NCBI GenBank assembly: GCA_025093555.1
Contig: JAIWNF010000034.1
Span: 62,001-126,000 of the forward strand
Direction of reading: 5' to 3'
Length of the DNA: 64,000 nt
Source: Circinella umbellata
Lineage: Eukaryota; Mucoromycota; Mucoromycetes; Mucorales; Lichtheimiaceae
Both the position numbers and the translations under genes were made by a program. The notes under the pieces were generated by a model. The model saw only the letters and a program-made list of their open reading frames with translations, did no database searches and was not told the origin of the DNA. Shown here piece by piece: positions 48,500 through 60,846 of the stretch; within the stretch, counting starts at the first letter, position 1, and each line of letters starts with the position of its first letter.

Positions 48500-49085
48500 T
48501 TTGAAGAAGATTCAATTCAACCATAATAATAATATTAGCGTTAAAAGATCATTAGTAGTTTTATTATAATCTTATTTTATGCTTGTATAATATTATATGT
48601 ATTTATATTAAACACCTAATAATAATAAAAAAAAGTAGTAATATATTAACACTCTATATGTATGTATATATCACTTAAAATTTAGTATACGTAATTTTAT
48701 TTCCGTAAATAATAATTATAATATAGGTACGTAATGTTAGGAATAATTATCAGTTGTTTTCAGGATTATCTTTTTTGGGGGAGGTGGAATGAATATTCAT
48801 TGTAAATATCTATATTTTATATCATATACACACAAGAGAATATATAAAGAGGTGTACTTGTATAACACAAAGATTGTTTAAGTAAGTTGTCAAAAAGAAA
48901 TATTAAATTCAAGAATGGGAGGAGTTGTTCCACAAAGTTACTATTGGTCTGTTGTTCGACAAATTTAGATAAAAATAAAAAGCGGGACTGTCACACACTT
49001 TTTTTATATATATATATATAGTGCATTTTTTTTTTTAGTTCACTTTTTTTGCACCTCTCTCTTTTTCTTTTTATCGTCAACAACA
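48500..49085. other. Intergenic upstream of the HMG gene
   Basis: No gene. AT-rich with a TA run (49005-49020) and T/C-rich leader just before the HMG-box start. Confidence 0.5.
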
Positions 49086-49990
49086 ATGAATGCCACAATG
49101 AATACATTAACAAAATTGGTACAATCTAGTGTCGGTTTTCAACAACGCGCTTATGTTTCTACTAAATATATGCGTCCTAAAAAGTTCAAGAGTAGTATGT
49201 ATTTAAATTATTTTATTTATTTTATTATTCTATGACCCTGAATAATAATAATAAAAAACGCGTCTATTTTATAAAAACTAATCTTCTATATAAAATAAAA
49301 AAAAAAAAAGTTCTTGAAAATGTACCACCCAAACCTCGTTCTGGTTGGCAAATTTATATTCGTGAAAATATGAAAGATGTTAAACCCACCACTGGTAAAT
49401 TCAATGTTGCTGAAGCTACCAAAGAACTTTCTGTTAAATGGGGTGCCTTGTCTGAAACTGAAAAGCAGGTAATAAATAATAATGGACTGTTTATATATAG
49501 TATAATTATTAACAATGGATAAAATATATAGTCATATAACGATATCTATAAAAAAGAAAGTGAAATCCATAATGAAGCATTCGAAAAAGCCATTCAAGGC
49601 GCAACAGCAGAACAACTTTATAAAGAAAACTTATTACGTCGAAAGTACAAGTTGAAAGAAATCCCAGATCCTAATGTACCTAAGCGTCCTGCTATGAATG
49701 GATATATGTATTTTTTGAAGAAAAAGCGTTCTGATCCTTCTTTCCAAAAATTACCTTTGATGGAACAATCATCTCAAGCTGCAAAAGAATATAAAGAACT
49801 TTCTGAAAATGAAAAGAAGGTTTGATATTTCTTTTTTTATGTTGAAAGGATATTGATATTGATATATGATTATATACTGATATATGATTATTGTTTATTT
49901 TAGGTTTATGTCGATTCAGCAAAGAAAAATTTGGAAAAGTATCACGCAGAAAAGAACGAATATCTTGCTCGTATGACTCAAAATAAGTAA
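49086..49990 (+). CDS. Mitochondrial two-HMG-box DNA-packaging protein (TFAM/Abf2-like)
   Basis: Exons 49086-49194, 49311-49468, 49532-49819 and 49904-49990; 642 nt, 213 residues. The N-terminal ~35 residues are rich in Thr, Arg and Lys without acids (MNATMNTLTKLVQSSVGFQQ then RAYVST), a mitochondrial presequence. Box 1 (about 41-108) has PPKPRSGWQIYIRENM and KWGALSETEKQSYNDIYKKE. Box 2 (about 138-210) has VPKRPAMNGYMYFLKKKRSD and YKELSENEKKVYVDSAKKNL. Two boxes plus a presequence match TFAM/Abf2 proteins that compact mtDNA. An ordinary nuclear HMGB-like role cannot be excluded by eye. Confidence 0.85.
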
Positions 49991-50269
49991 ATAAAGAATA
50001 TATCTTTATTTTATATAAAATTTTACCATCATTTTTTACTTCTTTATTTTATTTATTTTTTTGAATGATTTGAACCAAATGAAGAAGTTTAGTAAAGGGA
50101 GTTGTCTAATGAAATATTGGAAAAAGTCCAAAAATATGCATAAGTTTTTTTTTTTTCCTACTTTCTCTTTGAGTAACTGACTGAGTTTTTTTTTTTTCTA
50201 CACAACCAACTTTTATTTGACAACTTTTTTTTTTTTTTTTTACTTTCGTCTCTTAATATATAAAACGCA

Positions 50270-51673
50270 ATGAAGTAAGAAACCATTCTCTTTTACTTAT
50301 TGTCTACGTAGAAAGAATGACTTAAATTGAAAACTTATTAATTCACACACACACACATCCTTTTTCTTTAATGTTTTGTGTTGGGGGGGTTATTTTTAGT
50401 GTTGTTAAAGAAATTCAACGAATAAATGAAAGAGAGATAGAACGATCCGATTATTCAGAATCTGCTTCATGGCATGCTCAATATAAAAATACAGCTTGGA
50501 TTTTTGCAGGTAATATGCCTTTTGATCTTACTGAAGGTGACATTATTTGTATATTTTCTCAGTAAGTTCCCTCCACCCCCCGACCTTCCTCTCTTTCACA
50601 TTGAAACAAAAAGGATGGAAAGAAGGAGAGAATTATATAAAAGAGAGAGAAGGAGATGACAATGGTTTTTTTTTTTTGATTCCATGTACTAAATGTTATA
50701 TATATTGTTATTTAGGTATGGTGAAATCATGAATATGGAACTTATTCGTGATAAAGATACCGGTAAATCAAAAGGATTTGCATTTTTACAATATGAAGAT
50801 CAACGAAGTACAGTATTAGCTGTAGATAATTTAAATGGTAGTAATGTAAGTTATATATCAAACGAATGAATACCATAAACGATACAAGTCATACTAAATC
50901 TTCTTTCTTTTTTCAAGGTTCTTGGACGTACATTAAGAGTGGATCATTCCTATGGACCAAAACCTAGAAGGATTAAACAAGAAGATGGTTCATTTATTGA
51001 AGAACCCTATGTTCCTACACAAAATGTAGCACCTAAAATGATAGAAGGTAGGACAAAAAAAAAACAAAATATAAAAGTATTCAAGAAGAAAAGAAAGTTA
51101 ATCATGATATGAATTCTTTTTTTTTTCGTAGTATCAGAATCTGAAGCACGTGCCGCAACAGCAGCAGCAACAGATGATTATGATGCCGAAGATCCAATGG
51201 CAGCTTATTTTAGAGATAAAGCACGTAAAAAAAGTGATAAAAAGAACAAAAGCAAGAAAAAGAAAAAAGAAAAACGACATCGTAGTAGTCGACATCATTC
51301 GGATGTTGAAGAAGAGGATCATCGTCGCAGTACTAGTCGCAGTAGACATGATCGTCCTAATGATAATAAAGAGGAATCTTCTCGTCGCCGTAGTATGAGT
51401 CGTAGTCCAAGTCCACGTAAACGCGATCGACGCTCTGATAGTGAAGAGGATTATCGCCGCCGTCGCAGTCCTAGTCCACGTAAACGTGATCGACGCTCTG
51501 ATAGTGAAGAGGATTATCGCCGTCGTCGCAGTCCTAGTCCACGTAAACGTGATCGACGCTCTGATAGTGAAGAAGACTATCGCCATAGTCGCCGTCGTCG
51601 TAGTCCAAGTCCAAGTAGACGTGATCGATATGACGATGATGATCGAAGACGGAGGAGACGACGTGATTATTAA
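50270..51673 (+). CDS. IST3: IST3 / RBMX2, RRM protein of the spliceosomal RES complex
   Basis: Binds Pml1 and Bud13 in the RES complex of the activated spliceosome. Exons 50270-50274, 50400-50561, 50716-50845, 50918-51047 and 51132-51673; 969 nt, 322 residues. The first exon is only ATGAA, joined to TGTTGTTAAAG to give MNVVKEIQRINERE, the conserved start of the family. The RRM (about 30-110) has TAWIFAGNMPFDLTEGDIIC, FSQYGEI and SKGFAFLQYEDQRSTVLAVDN. The C-terminal third is an RS-rich tail with a 63-nt tandem repeat (RSPSPRKRDRRSDSEEDYRR, three copies from 51401). Yeast Ist3 lacks such a tail; the human RBMX2 has one. Confidence 0.92.
51401..51598 (+). repeat. 63-nt tandem repeat in the IST3 RS tail
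   Basis: Units begin at 51401, 51464 and 51527 (spacing 63 nt), each encoding about 21 residues starting RSPSPRKRDRRSD. A partial fourth unit follows after a short insertion. The units differ by only a few synonymous changes, pointing to recent expansion. Confidence 0.9.
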
Positions 51674-51845
51674 TAAAAATAAAAATCCATACTTTTTTTT
51701 TCATATTTTGTTTTTTCAAAACTTTATTTACAATGGGGGAGGGGATTCTGAATAATCATAAGGAGAAAGGAAAATTCTATAGTTATTTTTTTATAGGATA
51801 GTGATGGAAGCGGGGGGGGGGGGGTTGATTTTATATGTAGACCAT

Positions 51846-54800
51846 TTAAGCTTGTTCACAAACCCAACCACATACTCGCTTATCATCTTTAACCAATTGC
51901 CAAGTATCCCAATAATGTGAATCTAATTTAAGTGCTGCTACACGAACAGTTTCATTCCTGCTTACTGTCTTGATACGAATATATCCTTCATCATTATCGT
52001 CATCATCATCATCGGTATCATCCGCACGAAGTGTATCTTCTTCACTAAATGATTCTTCACGTTTGGCTTGTTCTTCTTTACTTCGTTGTATTGGCGGAAT
52101 ATAACTGGGTCGACGTCGACGCATCAATTCTGATTCATGGTCATGAACAACCTTGAGGAATGAATCTAAATCATGTATTGGTTTACCATTTACTTCAACA
52201 ATCCACACACCGGGTCGTAATACATTCGATGCAGGTGAACCATACAATGTACATGATACATAAACACCGTCAGGCACATTACGTACTTGTTCAAGTACAG
52301 CTTTATAAGGACGTTGAATTAAAGCACCTTGCCATCCAACAACACGCGTTGTTTCATAATCACTGAATTGACTCATAGGTACTGTCACTTCCATTTCCTT
52401 GCCATTACGTAAAACAACCATATCCACACTCTCCTTGCCATTGTCATGGATGCTCATCAATTCTGACATACGTGTTACCAATCGACCATTGATACTCAAA
52501 ACAACATCACCCACATTTAATACCTTGGCCGATGGACTACGTTCATCCAAAATACTCAAAACATACAATAATGTATGTCTCGTACTTCCACTTTGTTCGA
52601 CTTTATTCACCCATTCATCCGTTAATCCTAAAGTACGTGCAGCAGCAATGCGCATTGTCCAGAATTCAACATCCAGACCTTTGAATACGACCTTGTCACC
52701 ATGCAAAAATTGTTGCACAGCAGGCTTGACCAATTTGGTAGGAAGTCCAGACATGAATGAAATATCTTTACCCTTTTCATTCTGAGAAGAGTAACTCACC
52801 CACAAGGCTTGCACTTTTCCATCTTCTGTAGTTAATAAACCTCCTTGTGAATTAAATGGGTCATCTATTTTGACACCTTCTACATTCATGGCGCGCCATC
52901 GTGGAGGAGAACATTCACGTGTACCAATATTGGATACACCGCTGATATTGGTCTTTTTTGTATTTACACTTTGATCACTACCCATACCAGTGAAAAAGAC
53001 TTCATCGCCTTGATTTAATTCCGTATCACTGAATTCAATAGCATCCACAGGTGTTTCACCAATCAAGGATGGATCATAGGTTAAGATGACAAAATTGTAG
53101 AATGGATGCAAGAATAATAGTTTTCCAGGAATAATGATGCTGTTGGCAAATGTAATCATAATGTCACCCAAGCTAATAGGAATTGTATCACGATCACAAA
53201 CGATAAGAGGTGGGTTTTTTGATACAATAAAACCTGTACCATAAAATTGAGTAGCTTTCATACCATCTACCAAGTAAGGAAGATAAAAGTCAATGGCAAC
53301 AAAGGATGGTAAAAGCTTTTTGGAAAGCTCCATGGAAGAGTCAAGGGGAGGCAAAGATGCAGTGGATGGTTTGTAAGGTGGAGCATCGGGTGGAGGTGGC
53401 ATTTCTGTGTATTCCCATAAACCATCTTGATCTATTATATAATATAATAAAATTAAGAATTGGTTTTTGAAAGTGATGTGATAAATGATTATTACTTTTT
53501 TTTTTTTGAAGGAGGAAGAACTTACCATTTCTAACAGCCAATCTAAATTTATGCCAATGTCGATCTACATGCATAATCATTACCTTATCTTTATATGCTT
53601 TGTGTAAAGCATAGAATCTACGTATCAAATATTATATACATTAAAAAAAAAAGTCAACATCTTTCAATTTTCCTTCCTCTTCCCAACCTTATAAATAAAA
53701 AAAGTTGACTTATTATTTACCGAATAGGTACACGAGCACCATCAGATAATGTTTGCATCGCATCAATAAATGCATCCAAATTAGGTGTTGGAATATTATT
53801 CACACTAACAATAATACTTTTACGCCATGCACTCGCACTTGCCAACATATGACCCGATGTAGCCACATAAACACCAGCAACAGGTTGTGAATAAGATTTA
53901 GCCAACTGATAGGATAAATCATGTACAACACCACCACCAATTTCAACGAATCGATTAGGTGTAATTTCATGTAGATCCTGAACTAACAATGTTACATCTT
54001 GAACTTTCTTGCCACGTGAAATGGTTAATGTCATTTGTTCTCCAACTGAATTATCAATGACTTCAAAAAGGGAAATAAAATGGGGTACCATATGGCCATT
54101 ACAACCAATAATGATATCACCAGGGACTAAAATACCATCCGCCGGACCTTTAGGTAATAAGGATCGAACTACCAACATACCCGTTTCATCTGAGAAGCGG
54201 GTACGTACTTTTTCTTCAATATGTGCTTTTAATCCAAGACGACGTACTTCATTATAAGGAAGATATTCAAATTCGGTTTGAAGGGTACCACGAGGGACTT
54301 GTTCTTCTTGTTGTATATATCCCAATGCACGTTTGACTCGGTCTAATGGAAGATAATAACTTGAAGATGCACGACTCGCACCGCCTGCATTAAGAGCTAC
54401 CGCATGTCCATCAATGTCAAGTACAGGACTACCTGATGATCCTCCACTTGTTCCTGATGCCGCTTGTAAATAAAATGTATTAAAATCATTGTATTCACCA
54501 ATACCATACTCAGGTGCACTATAATATAAATATATATATGAGCCTATTTAGACCTTATTTTCTTCTTTCAAAACTCGAAATAAAAAAATAAAAAAAATTT
54601 TTTTACCGTCGATCCAAACGAGCAAGTGTTCCAGCAAGAATACTTAATTTCTCTCCTGCATCATTTCTATAAAATAAACGGATGTTTAATTTTTTTTCTG
54701 GATTAAGAAAAAGGCATAATAATAATTTTCTATATCCCCACACACACACACACCCTTTTTTCCTCTCATACATAAAGATGAAACATACCCAACAACTCTT

Positions 54801-55657
54801 ATATCTAAGCCAACTTTAGCTCTTTCAGGACTAAGTTCAATTTCTTGTGTTTCCATAAACTTGATTTTACTAGGATCAAACTATTTTTTTGACGAAAAAA
54901 AAAAAAAAAAAAAAAAAAAAAGTACTCAATTAGTTTGTGTCCATTGTTTCAAAATCACACACAATTTTATTTTATTTTTACCTTCATAAAACCAAAATCA
55001 TGAACAGGATCTCGGTAAACGGGTTTAAGATCCACTTCTTCATAATTTGTTAATACTGCTTGAGCAACAATGGGAGCAGGTGAAACAACATGACGATTGG
55101 TTAAAATAATACCACGTTCAGCATCTACAATAAACCCAGTTGCGGTATAACCACCTGTATATTAAAATAATAAAGAAGAAAAGAGTTAGTTTATTTTTTA
55201 AACAAAAAGGCCTTTCCTTTTTTTTTTTTTTTTTACCTGAAGTTTCTGTATCAAAACTACGAACATGACTTGCTTTAATTGAAACAATCGCTTTGATAGC
55301 TTTTTCCAGAGTAGGTTCCCAAGATCGAGCTTTATAAGGCACATTTGTTCCAGTGGAAGGTCTATAACCCATAGTAGTAGATTCATCTACACCAGCTGGA
55401 CCAAAATGATAATCCACAGGTAACCGAGGGGGTAAATTGCTTGTAAAACCACTGGAAGCTAAAGATTTTGAACGTCCACGTAACGCTTTAGCATCGATAC
55501 CTCCAAGACCTTGTTGTTCATATCCTGTAGATGTCGTAACACTTTCAGAAGGTGCACGTAAATTAGAATTTATATCACCTGCAATAGCTGGATTAGGTGA
55601 TTGAACTGTTCCTCGTGAAGGAGAATTTGCTACAAGTGGATGTCGTAAGTCATCCAT
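51846..55657 (-). CDS. NMA111: NMA111, HtrA2-like pro-apoptotic serine protease with PDZ domains
   Basis: Nuclear HtrA-family serine protease; the yeast enzyme cleaves the IAP Bir1 in cell death. Exons on the minus strand: 55657-55237, 55154-54982, 54880-54789, 54666-54607, 54518-53721, 53617-53526 and 53431-51846; 3222 nt, 1073 residues. The first protease domain keeps the triad: His162 (LTNRHVV), Asp193 (VHDFGF) and Ser277 ([10 protein letters not shown]). PDZ domains follow (e.g. [20 protein letters not shown], and later [19 protein letters not shown]). The second half is the degenerate protease repeat found in the family. An Asp-rich run ([10 protein letters not shown]) lies near the C-terminus. 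Slightly longer than the yeast 997 residues because of a Ser/Pro-rich N-terminus. Confidence 0.93.
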
Positions 55658-57741
55658 AATAAAGATGTTTTTCTAAAAAAAAAAAAGGAAAAAAGGGAAA
55701 ACTCAAAATTTCTTTATCACCCACCCATCCCATCCAAAAAAAAAGTTTTTAATCCGTTGATTAGTTACTCTTATCCTTTTTTTATTTTTCTTATCATCTC
55801 TTTGTACTTTATTCGAAATTATAATAATAAAAAAATACCTTTTGCTGTTTCTATATAGCTCCGGGAGAGAGAAAAGAGAATATAGGAGAAAAGACAGAAG
55901 AGAGACTAAAAAAGAAGAAAAAAAAAAAGTCCAAGTTCATGCATGATATCGATATAACGTCACTTTAAACCGCTGCTCCGACGAGGTTTTTTTCCAAAAA
56001 ATAATACGCCCACCTTTTTTTTTTTTTTTTGGTTCTTTCATTCTTTTCAATAACGTTGTACAACGATAAATAAAAAAAAGATATGTTATCTGGTTGTCTA
56101 TGGCAACAGATCTTACTACAGAAATCTTATTTAAACGTTGAGATATATATACATGGATGTTTTGTTTTTGGTTATCGTTGTCATGATAAAATTATATAAT
56201 AATTCTTTTATTGATAAACTATAAATCTTTATATAACTTTTTCAAATAACATTTTAGCAACTTGGAATTTTTTGATTAATTATTGGTCGGGTTTTTGTCT
56301 TTGCAAGGGAAAAGTAATAATGAAACCAAGCCAGACATATACCAAAATATAATGTTATTTACCCGTAACACATCAAATTCTATCTACTGGATTTAGAATA
56401 ATAAAAAATATTGGGATCTTCGTTGCTAGGTGTGAGGTTTCAAATGCTCCCCAAATCACGATTGCTTGTCCTACCTATTTTTGTAAATAGAGCGGAGCTT
56501 TCTTTTTCTTCTTGTCTGCATTTATGTTTATATCTTTTTGAATTTAATTAAAAGAGCATTGTTAATTAGTACGTCATTTAGAAATTTTACCTAATTTTTT
56601 CTATATCGAATATATTATGCACACTATGACAATGACCTCATGGGATCAAACCATTATATAATTACCACAAGGTTTAGTGATTTCTGGTGCCTTTGCTGGG
56701 TGGTATCTTTTTTTGATGACTTTTTTTTAAAAATGTTACTAGTGGTACAGGCTGTCTTGTTCTTACCATATTGATGATATAAGTGTAATACAGGAACGTA
56801 GCAATACAGTGAAATAATTGTCGTTTCTGATCGAAGAGAGAAATACCACCAAAACTTAAATCCAATTGTCCATAAACTCGAAATTAATAGGAGTTCTCTC
56901 TTTTATTTTATTTTTGCTTTAACAAAAGAAAAACACATATTCAACGGGAACAAATTTTTCAGGTGAAATGAAAGATTCATGTCGATTGATTTGAGAAGTA
57001 TAAACAGTCCTTATAACGAAAACCGACCTGTTTTCTTATACATGTTTTTTTTTACATTTATTCCAGATAGGAAGAGGTACATATGTATAGTATACGTCTA
57101 TCACATCATATAAATCGAAATATTAATAAAAAAAAAAGACTAAGCTATTGAGTAGTTATAAAATAATGGTATTTGGGATATCTTCTATGCAAAACGCTTA
57201 ATAGTGATATCTATACAGAAAAATGATTAAGTGGTTTTTTATGCAAACACATATAGTGAATACGTAATAATCTATACAACAAAAAGATGACACAGTAATT
57301 TTTTATACAAAAACATATAGTGAATTATTTATAAAAAAAAAAAAAAGACGAAGTGCTTTTTTATGCAAAGAATGCCAAAATTCCAGATCACATTAAAAAA
57401 ACACAAAAATCCAATTGGTGGCTACAAAAAAACACCTTATTAAACTGTCAAAAGTCACCAAAACTTTTTTTAGTTGATCACGTCGAAATTTAATCATCAA
57501 TAGGCTTTATATAATAATCGAAAAAGAACTAATGGATGTATCCGATTTAATTTATGTAAAATTAAAGTAGTTGTTTTTTTCTCATCATTACATAAAAAAG
57601 AAAAAAGTAATATCAAAGTTAACTAGGTAAATTTGTAATATGTAAGCAGATAAAGTAGTACAAGTAAAATTGATCAGTGGGTATAGAAGAAAAAAAATGC
57701 GTTATTTTATCATAACGTATATAACTGTTTTTTTCTTCTTA
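55658..57741. other. Intergenic, NMA111 to permease B
   Basis: No gene seen in 2.1 kb. Contains the NMA111 promoter, with a purine-rich tract (55863-55928), and the imperfect tandem repeat at 57187-57370. Confidence 0.5.
57187..57370. repeat. Imperfect tandem repeat, ~53-63 bp units
   Basis: Units starting near 57187, 57240, 57303 and 57362 share atgcaaa/atacaaa, catatagtgaat, ctatacaacaaaaagatga and a TTTTTTAT close. Spacing is 53, 63 and 59 bp. Non-coding, downstream of permease B. Confidence 0.7.
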
Positions 57742-60700
57742 TTATGTAAACGCAATGACAATTCTTTTCCATGAACGAATATACCATGGACCTGTCAATT
57801 TAGGTATTTCTTGAGGTTCAAATGATATATCTGATCTACCTGTATCCAAATCAATATCTTTTAATGGAATTAATTTGGATTTGGTAAATATCTTGAGTAG
57901 AACGAATCCAATAACACATAAAAATAATCCTAAATATTGTCCAATCACACCCACAGCGCTAGGTGGATTAAAATATTTATAGCCCGTAAATACAGCAATT
58001 AAAGGACAAACAATGACATCCAACATATCACCTAAAGGATGCCATGGTGCTGTCATTGGTAAATCTTTGAAATCACGATTTTGTAACTTGAATGCTCGAC
58101 GGAAACGAAAATGGGCTATACAGATACCACACCAAGTTATCAAAACAGCAACACCAGGAAGTTTGGTCAACACTGTAAAAAGGGCTCTTCCAGGAATAAA
58201 AAATGTGGAAAATGTAATCAGGCTTACAAGGGATGTACAAATGAGGGCATACACAGGAACACCGCGTTTTGAAATGTAACCTATATATCGTTATTAATAT
58301 TATTTTCATCTATTATTAAGAAGAATTACACTGAATTTTTTGTTATTCTAAAAGAAAAGCATAAACTTACAAAGTTTACTCCATGCAATATCCTCTATAT
58401 ATTCGAATAGATATAAAAAAAATTGATCGTTATTATGAGTCAGTTATTATCTTTGTTTAACAATGACATTTTTTTTTATAAATTATTATTGATGTTATTA
58501 ACCTTGTGCAAGAGCTAACAGTGTACGACTTGCTACATATAATCCACTATTTGCACATGAAATCACCTGTTTATACGTATATGCATATGACAATTAAAAA
58601 ATAAATTTGTTAAATTATTTATGTCTGCTACATAGTTATACATCTGATTATTAGAACATTTGTAGTGAAAATAACTTACAGTAATTAAGATAATAGCATT
58701 CATAATATGTGCCACACTATCGAGATTTCCTTTAGAAAATACAATAGTGAATGGTGAAACTGTAGTCAAATGTAGTAGATCTGTTGATGATGTTGGACTA
58801 GTACTGTCTTCATTCTTCAATAAACTAGCTATATTTCATTATCATCATCATTATTATTATTATATATAAAACGTTTTTTTGTTCTCTTTCAACTTTATAA
58901 ATTATAAATTTCACTTACAATCAGTGTATGGAATTACCATTCCCATGGCAAAAACTATAAAAATTGTTAAAGCAATGTATATTTTTCTTTTTTGAATTGA
59001 AACTTTATATAATATAACTATTTGGTTATTATCATACTTGACCCGATATAAAAAATAACAATACGCCAAAATACATTTTTAATGGCTCTTGGTACATCCT
59101 TTATAAAAAAAAAAATTATAGATAATCAATTTTAAGCAGACAGCTATCAAATAGATCCTCTTAATAATAGTAAACTTTCATTTTACCTTTCTTGGATTAC
59201 CAGCTTCACCGGCCTATAAGTATATATATTTATAAAGTTAATACCGTACCGTCATTTGAAAAACTGTATTTAATTGATATATAATATTTTACCGTAATGC
59301 CAACAATTTCAGTTCCTAATTTGTATATCCATAAATAAAAGGGAAAACGTTACTTTATGTAAAAAAAAATGATTTTTCTTTATAACTACACTTTTTTAAT
59401 TACCTTGCATACTAAACGAAGCAAGAATGAGTGAATCGAAAATTCCTTGCACTCCATTTGGAAAAGCACCTGGATCAGACCAATATTTAAAACCATATAC
59501 TTCACCTCTTTTTCATTTTATTATTAATCCGTACGTACGTATGTTTTTTTCTTTATTTAATACTTCTATTGTTTCTTTTATGATCAGATTAGTTTATTAC
59601 TTACCCAATAAGTCCACCTGATACAAGACACCCAACAATAATAAATATAATAACTGCTAGAATTTTTATCTATGTCATAGAAGAAAATGATGTATTATGT
59701 AAATATTTCTTCACTAGTACAAACATTTTTATCAATGTAGATTATTAGAAAAGTTTACCAAACTAAACCAATATTCAGTTTCACCATAGCTTCGAGCACC
59801 CAGCATATTAATTATTAAAATAATAGCAAGTGAAATACCAGACCCTTTTTTTTTATAGACATGTTAGATTATACTGTAAAACCTTATTCAACAATATTGT
59901 TAGTTTATAATAGTGCAACATTTGAACTTACAAGCCCAATCCGGTAAATCATTTGGCCAATAATTCATAATTATAGGGACAGCCGCGAGTTCACTTGCCA
60001 CAACCACTGACCATGTAGCCCTATAAAATAATAAATATTATTATTTACTTATTCTGTACGTACGTACGCTCAGCAAAAAAACAAAAAAAAACATTACCAA
60101 TAATTATAACCAATCATCGTGCCAAATGAATTATCAACAAATCTTCGACAAAAAATCGTAAAAGAACCAGATACAGGTATATAAGTTGACATTTCTCCTA
60201 AAGAATAAGCTACCCAAAAGACTAATATTCCAATCAATCCATACGCTACGTACGTACATACGTTTACGTAAAATTTATGATGTTTATATAACCATTTTTG
60301 TTTTGTTATTGGGAAAGAAAATCAATAATAATGAGTATATATTGAATGGGAGAATTTTTTTAGAACTCTTTTGTTTCAAAATATAATTATGAGAGTACAA
60401 TTTACCTATAAGCGCACCTCCAGGACCTTTAAGATTAGATTCAATGCTGTTAGTTTCTTTTTTTTTTCTTATTGTTGTCATAAAAAAATTAGATAATACG
60501 TACCAGCCTGATTAAGATTTGCTCCCGATGATAAAAAAAGACCTTGACCAATGACACCACCTAATGATATCATCTTTTTTTTTTCACTCATTAATAATTA
60601 TTTCTGCCTAGAAAAAAAGAACAACCATTTCAAAAAAAAAAATAGAGAAAGGAAAATACATACAGCTAAATGTCGAGACTTTAATGAACGTTTAAGTTGC

Positions 60701-60846
60701 TGTGAAGAAGCTTTACTCATAATTGATTGTGTTCTTACACTTTTATCATCAGGATCAAGACCATATGGATCATCATTTATAATAATATCAGGTCCTTTTC
60801 GTGATTCAGTTACTGCTGAAAATCCATCACTATTTCTTCCTATCAT
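57742..60846 (-). CDS. Amino-acid permease B (paralogue of permease A)
   Basis: Same family and role as permease A. Exons on the minus strand: 60846-60664, 60573-60504, 60426-60406, 60245-60098, 60020-59932, 59844-59759, 59669-59605, 59507-59404, 59315-59293, 59213-59187, 59098-59038, 58954-58919, 58828-58680, 58566-58503, 58394-58371 and 58280-57742; 1689 nt, 562 residues. Landmarks: SRHLAMISLGGVIGQG, VAYSLGEMSTYIPVSGSF, SFSMQGTEIVGITAGE, HFRFRRAFKLQNRD. The 21-, 70-, 89-, 86-, 65-, 27-, 61- and 36-nt exons match permease A in length exactly. The start at 60846 is provisional; a possible 5' non-coding or short coding exon lies near 60990. Membrane helices run from the MISLGG exon onward. A 33-nt insertion (11 residues) lies in the exon at 58680-58828. 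Confidence 0.88.

Noticed and set aside
48177..48524. 115-codon antisense ORF opposite the coiled-coil gene
   Set aside because: Translation is Leu/Val-only low complexity caused by CAA/GAA-rich codons on the other strand.
51134..51586. 150-codon antisense ORF opposite the IST3 RS tail
   Set aside because: It is the mirror of a tandem CG-rich RS repeat (repeats of TIRASITFTWTRT); no independent evidence.
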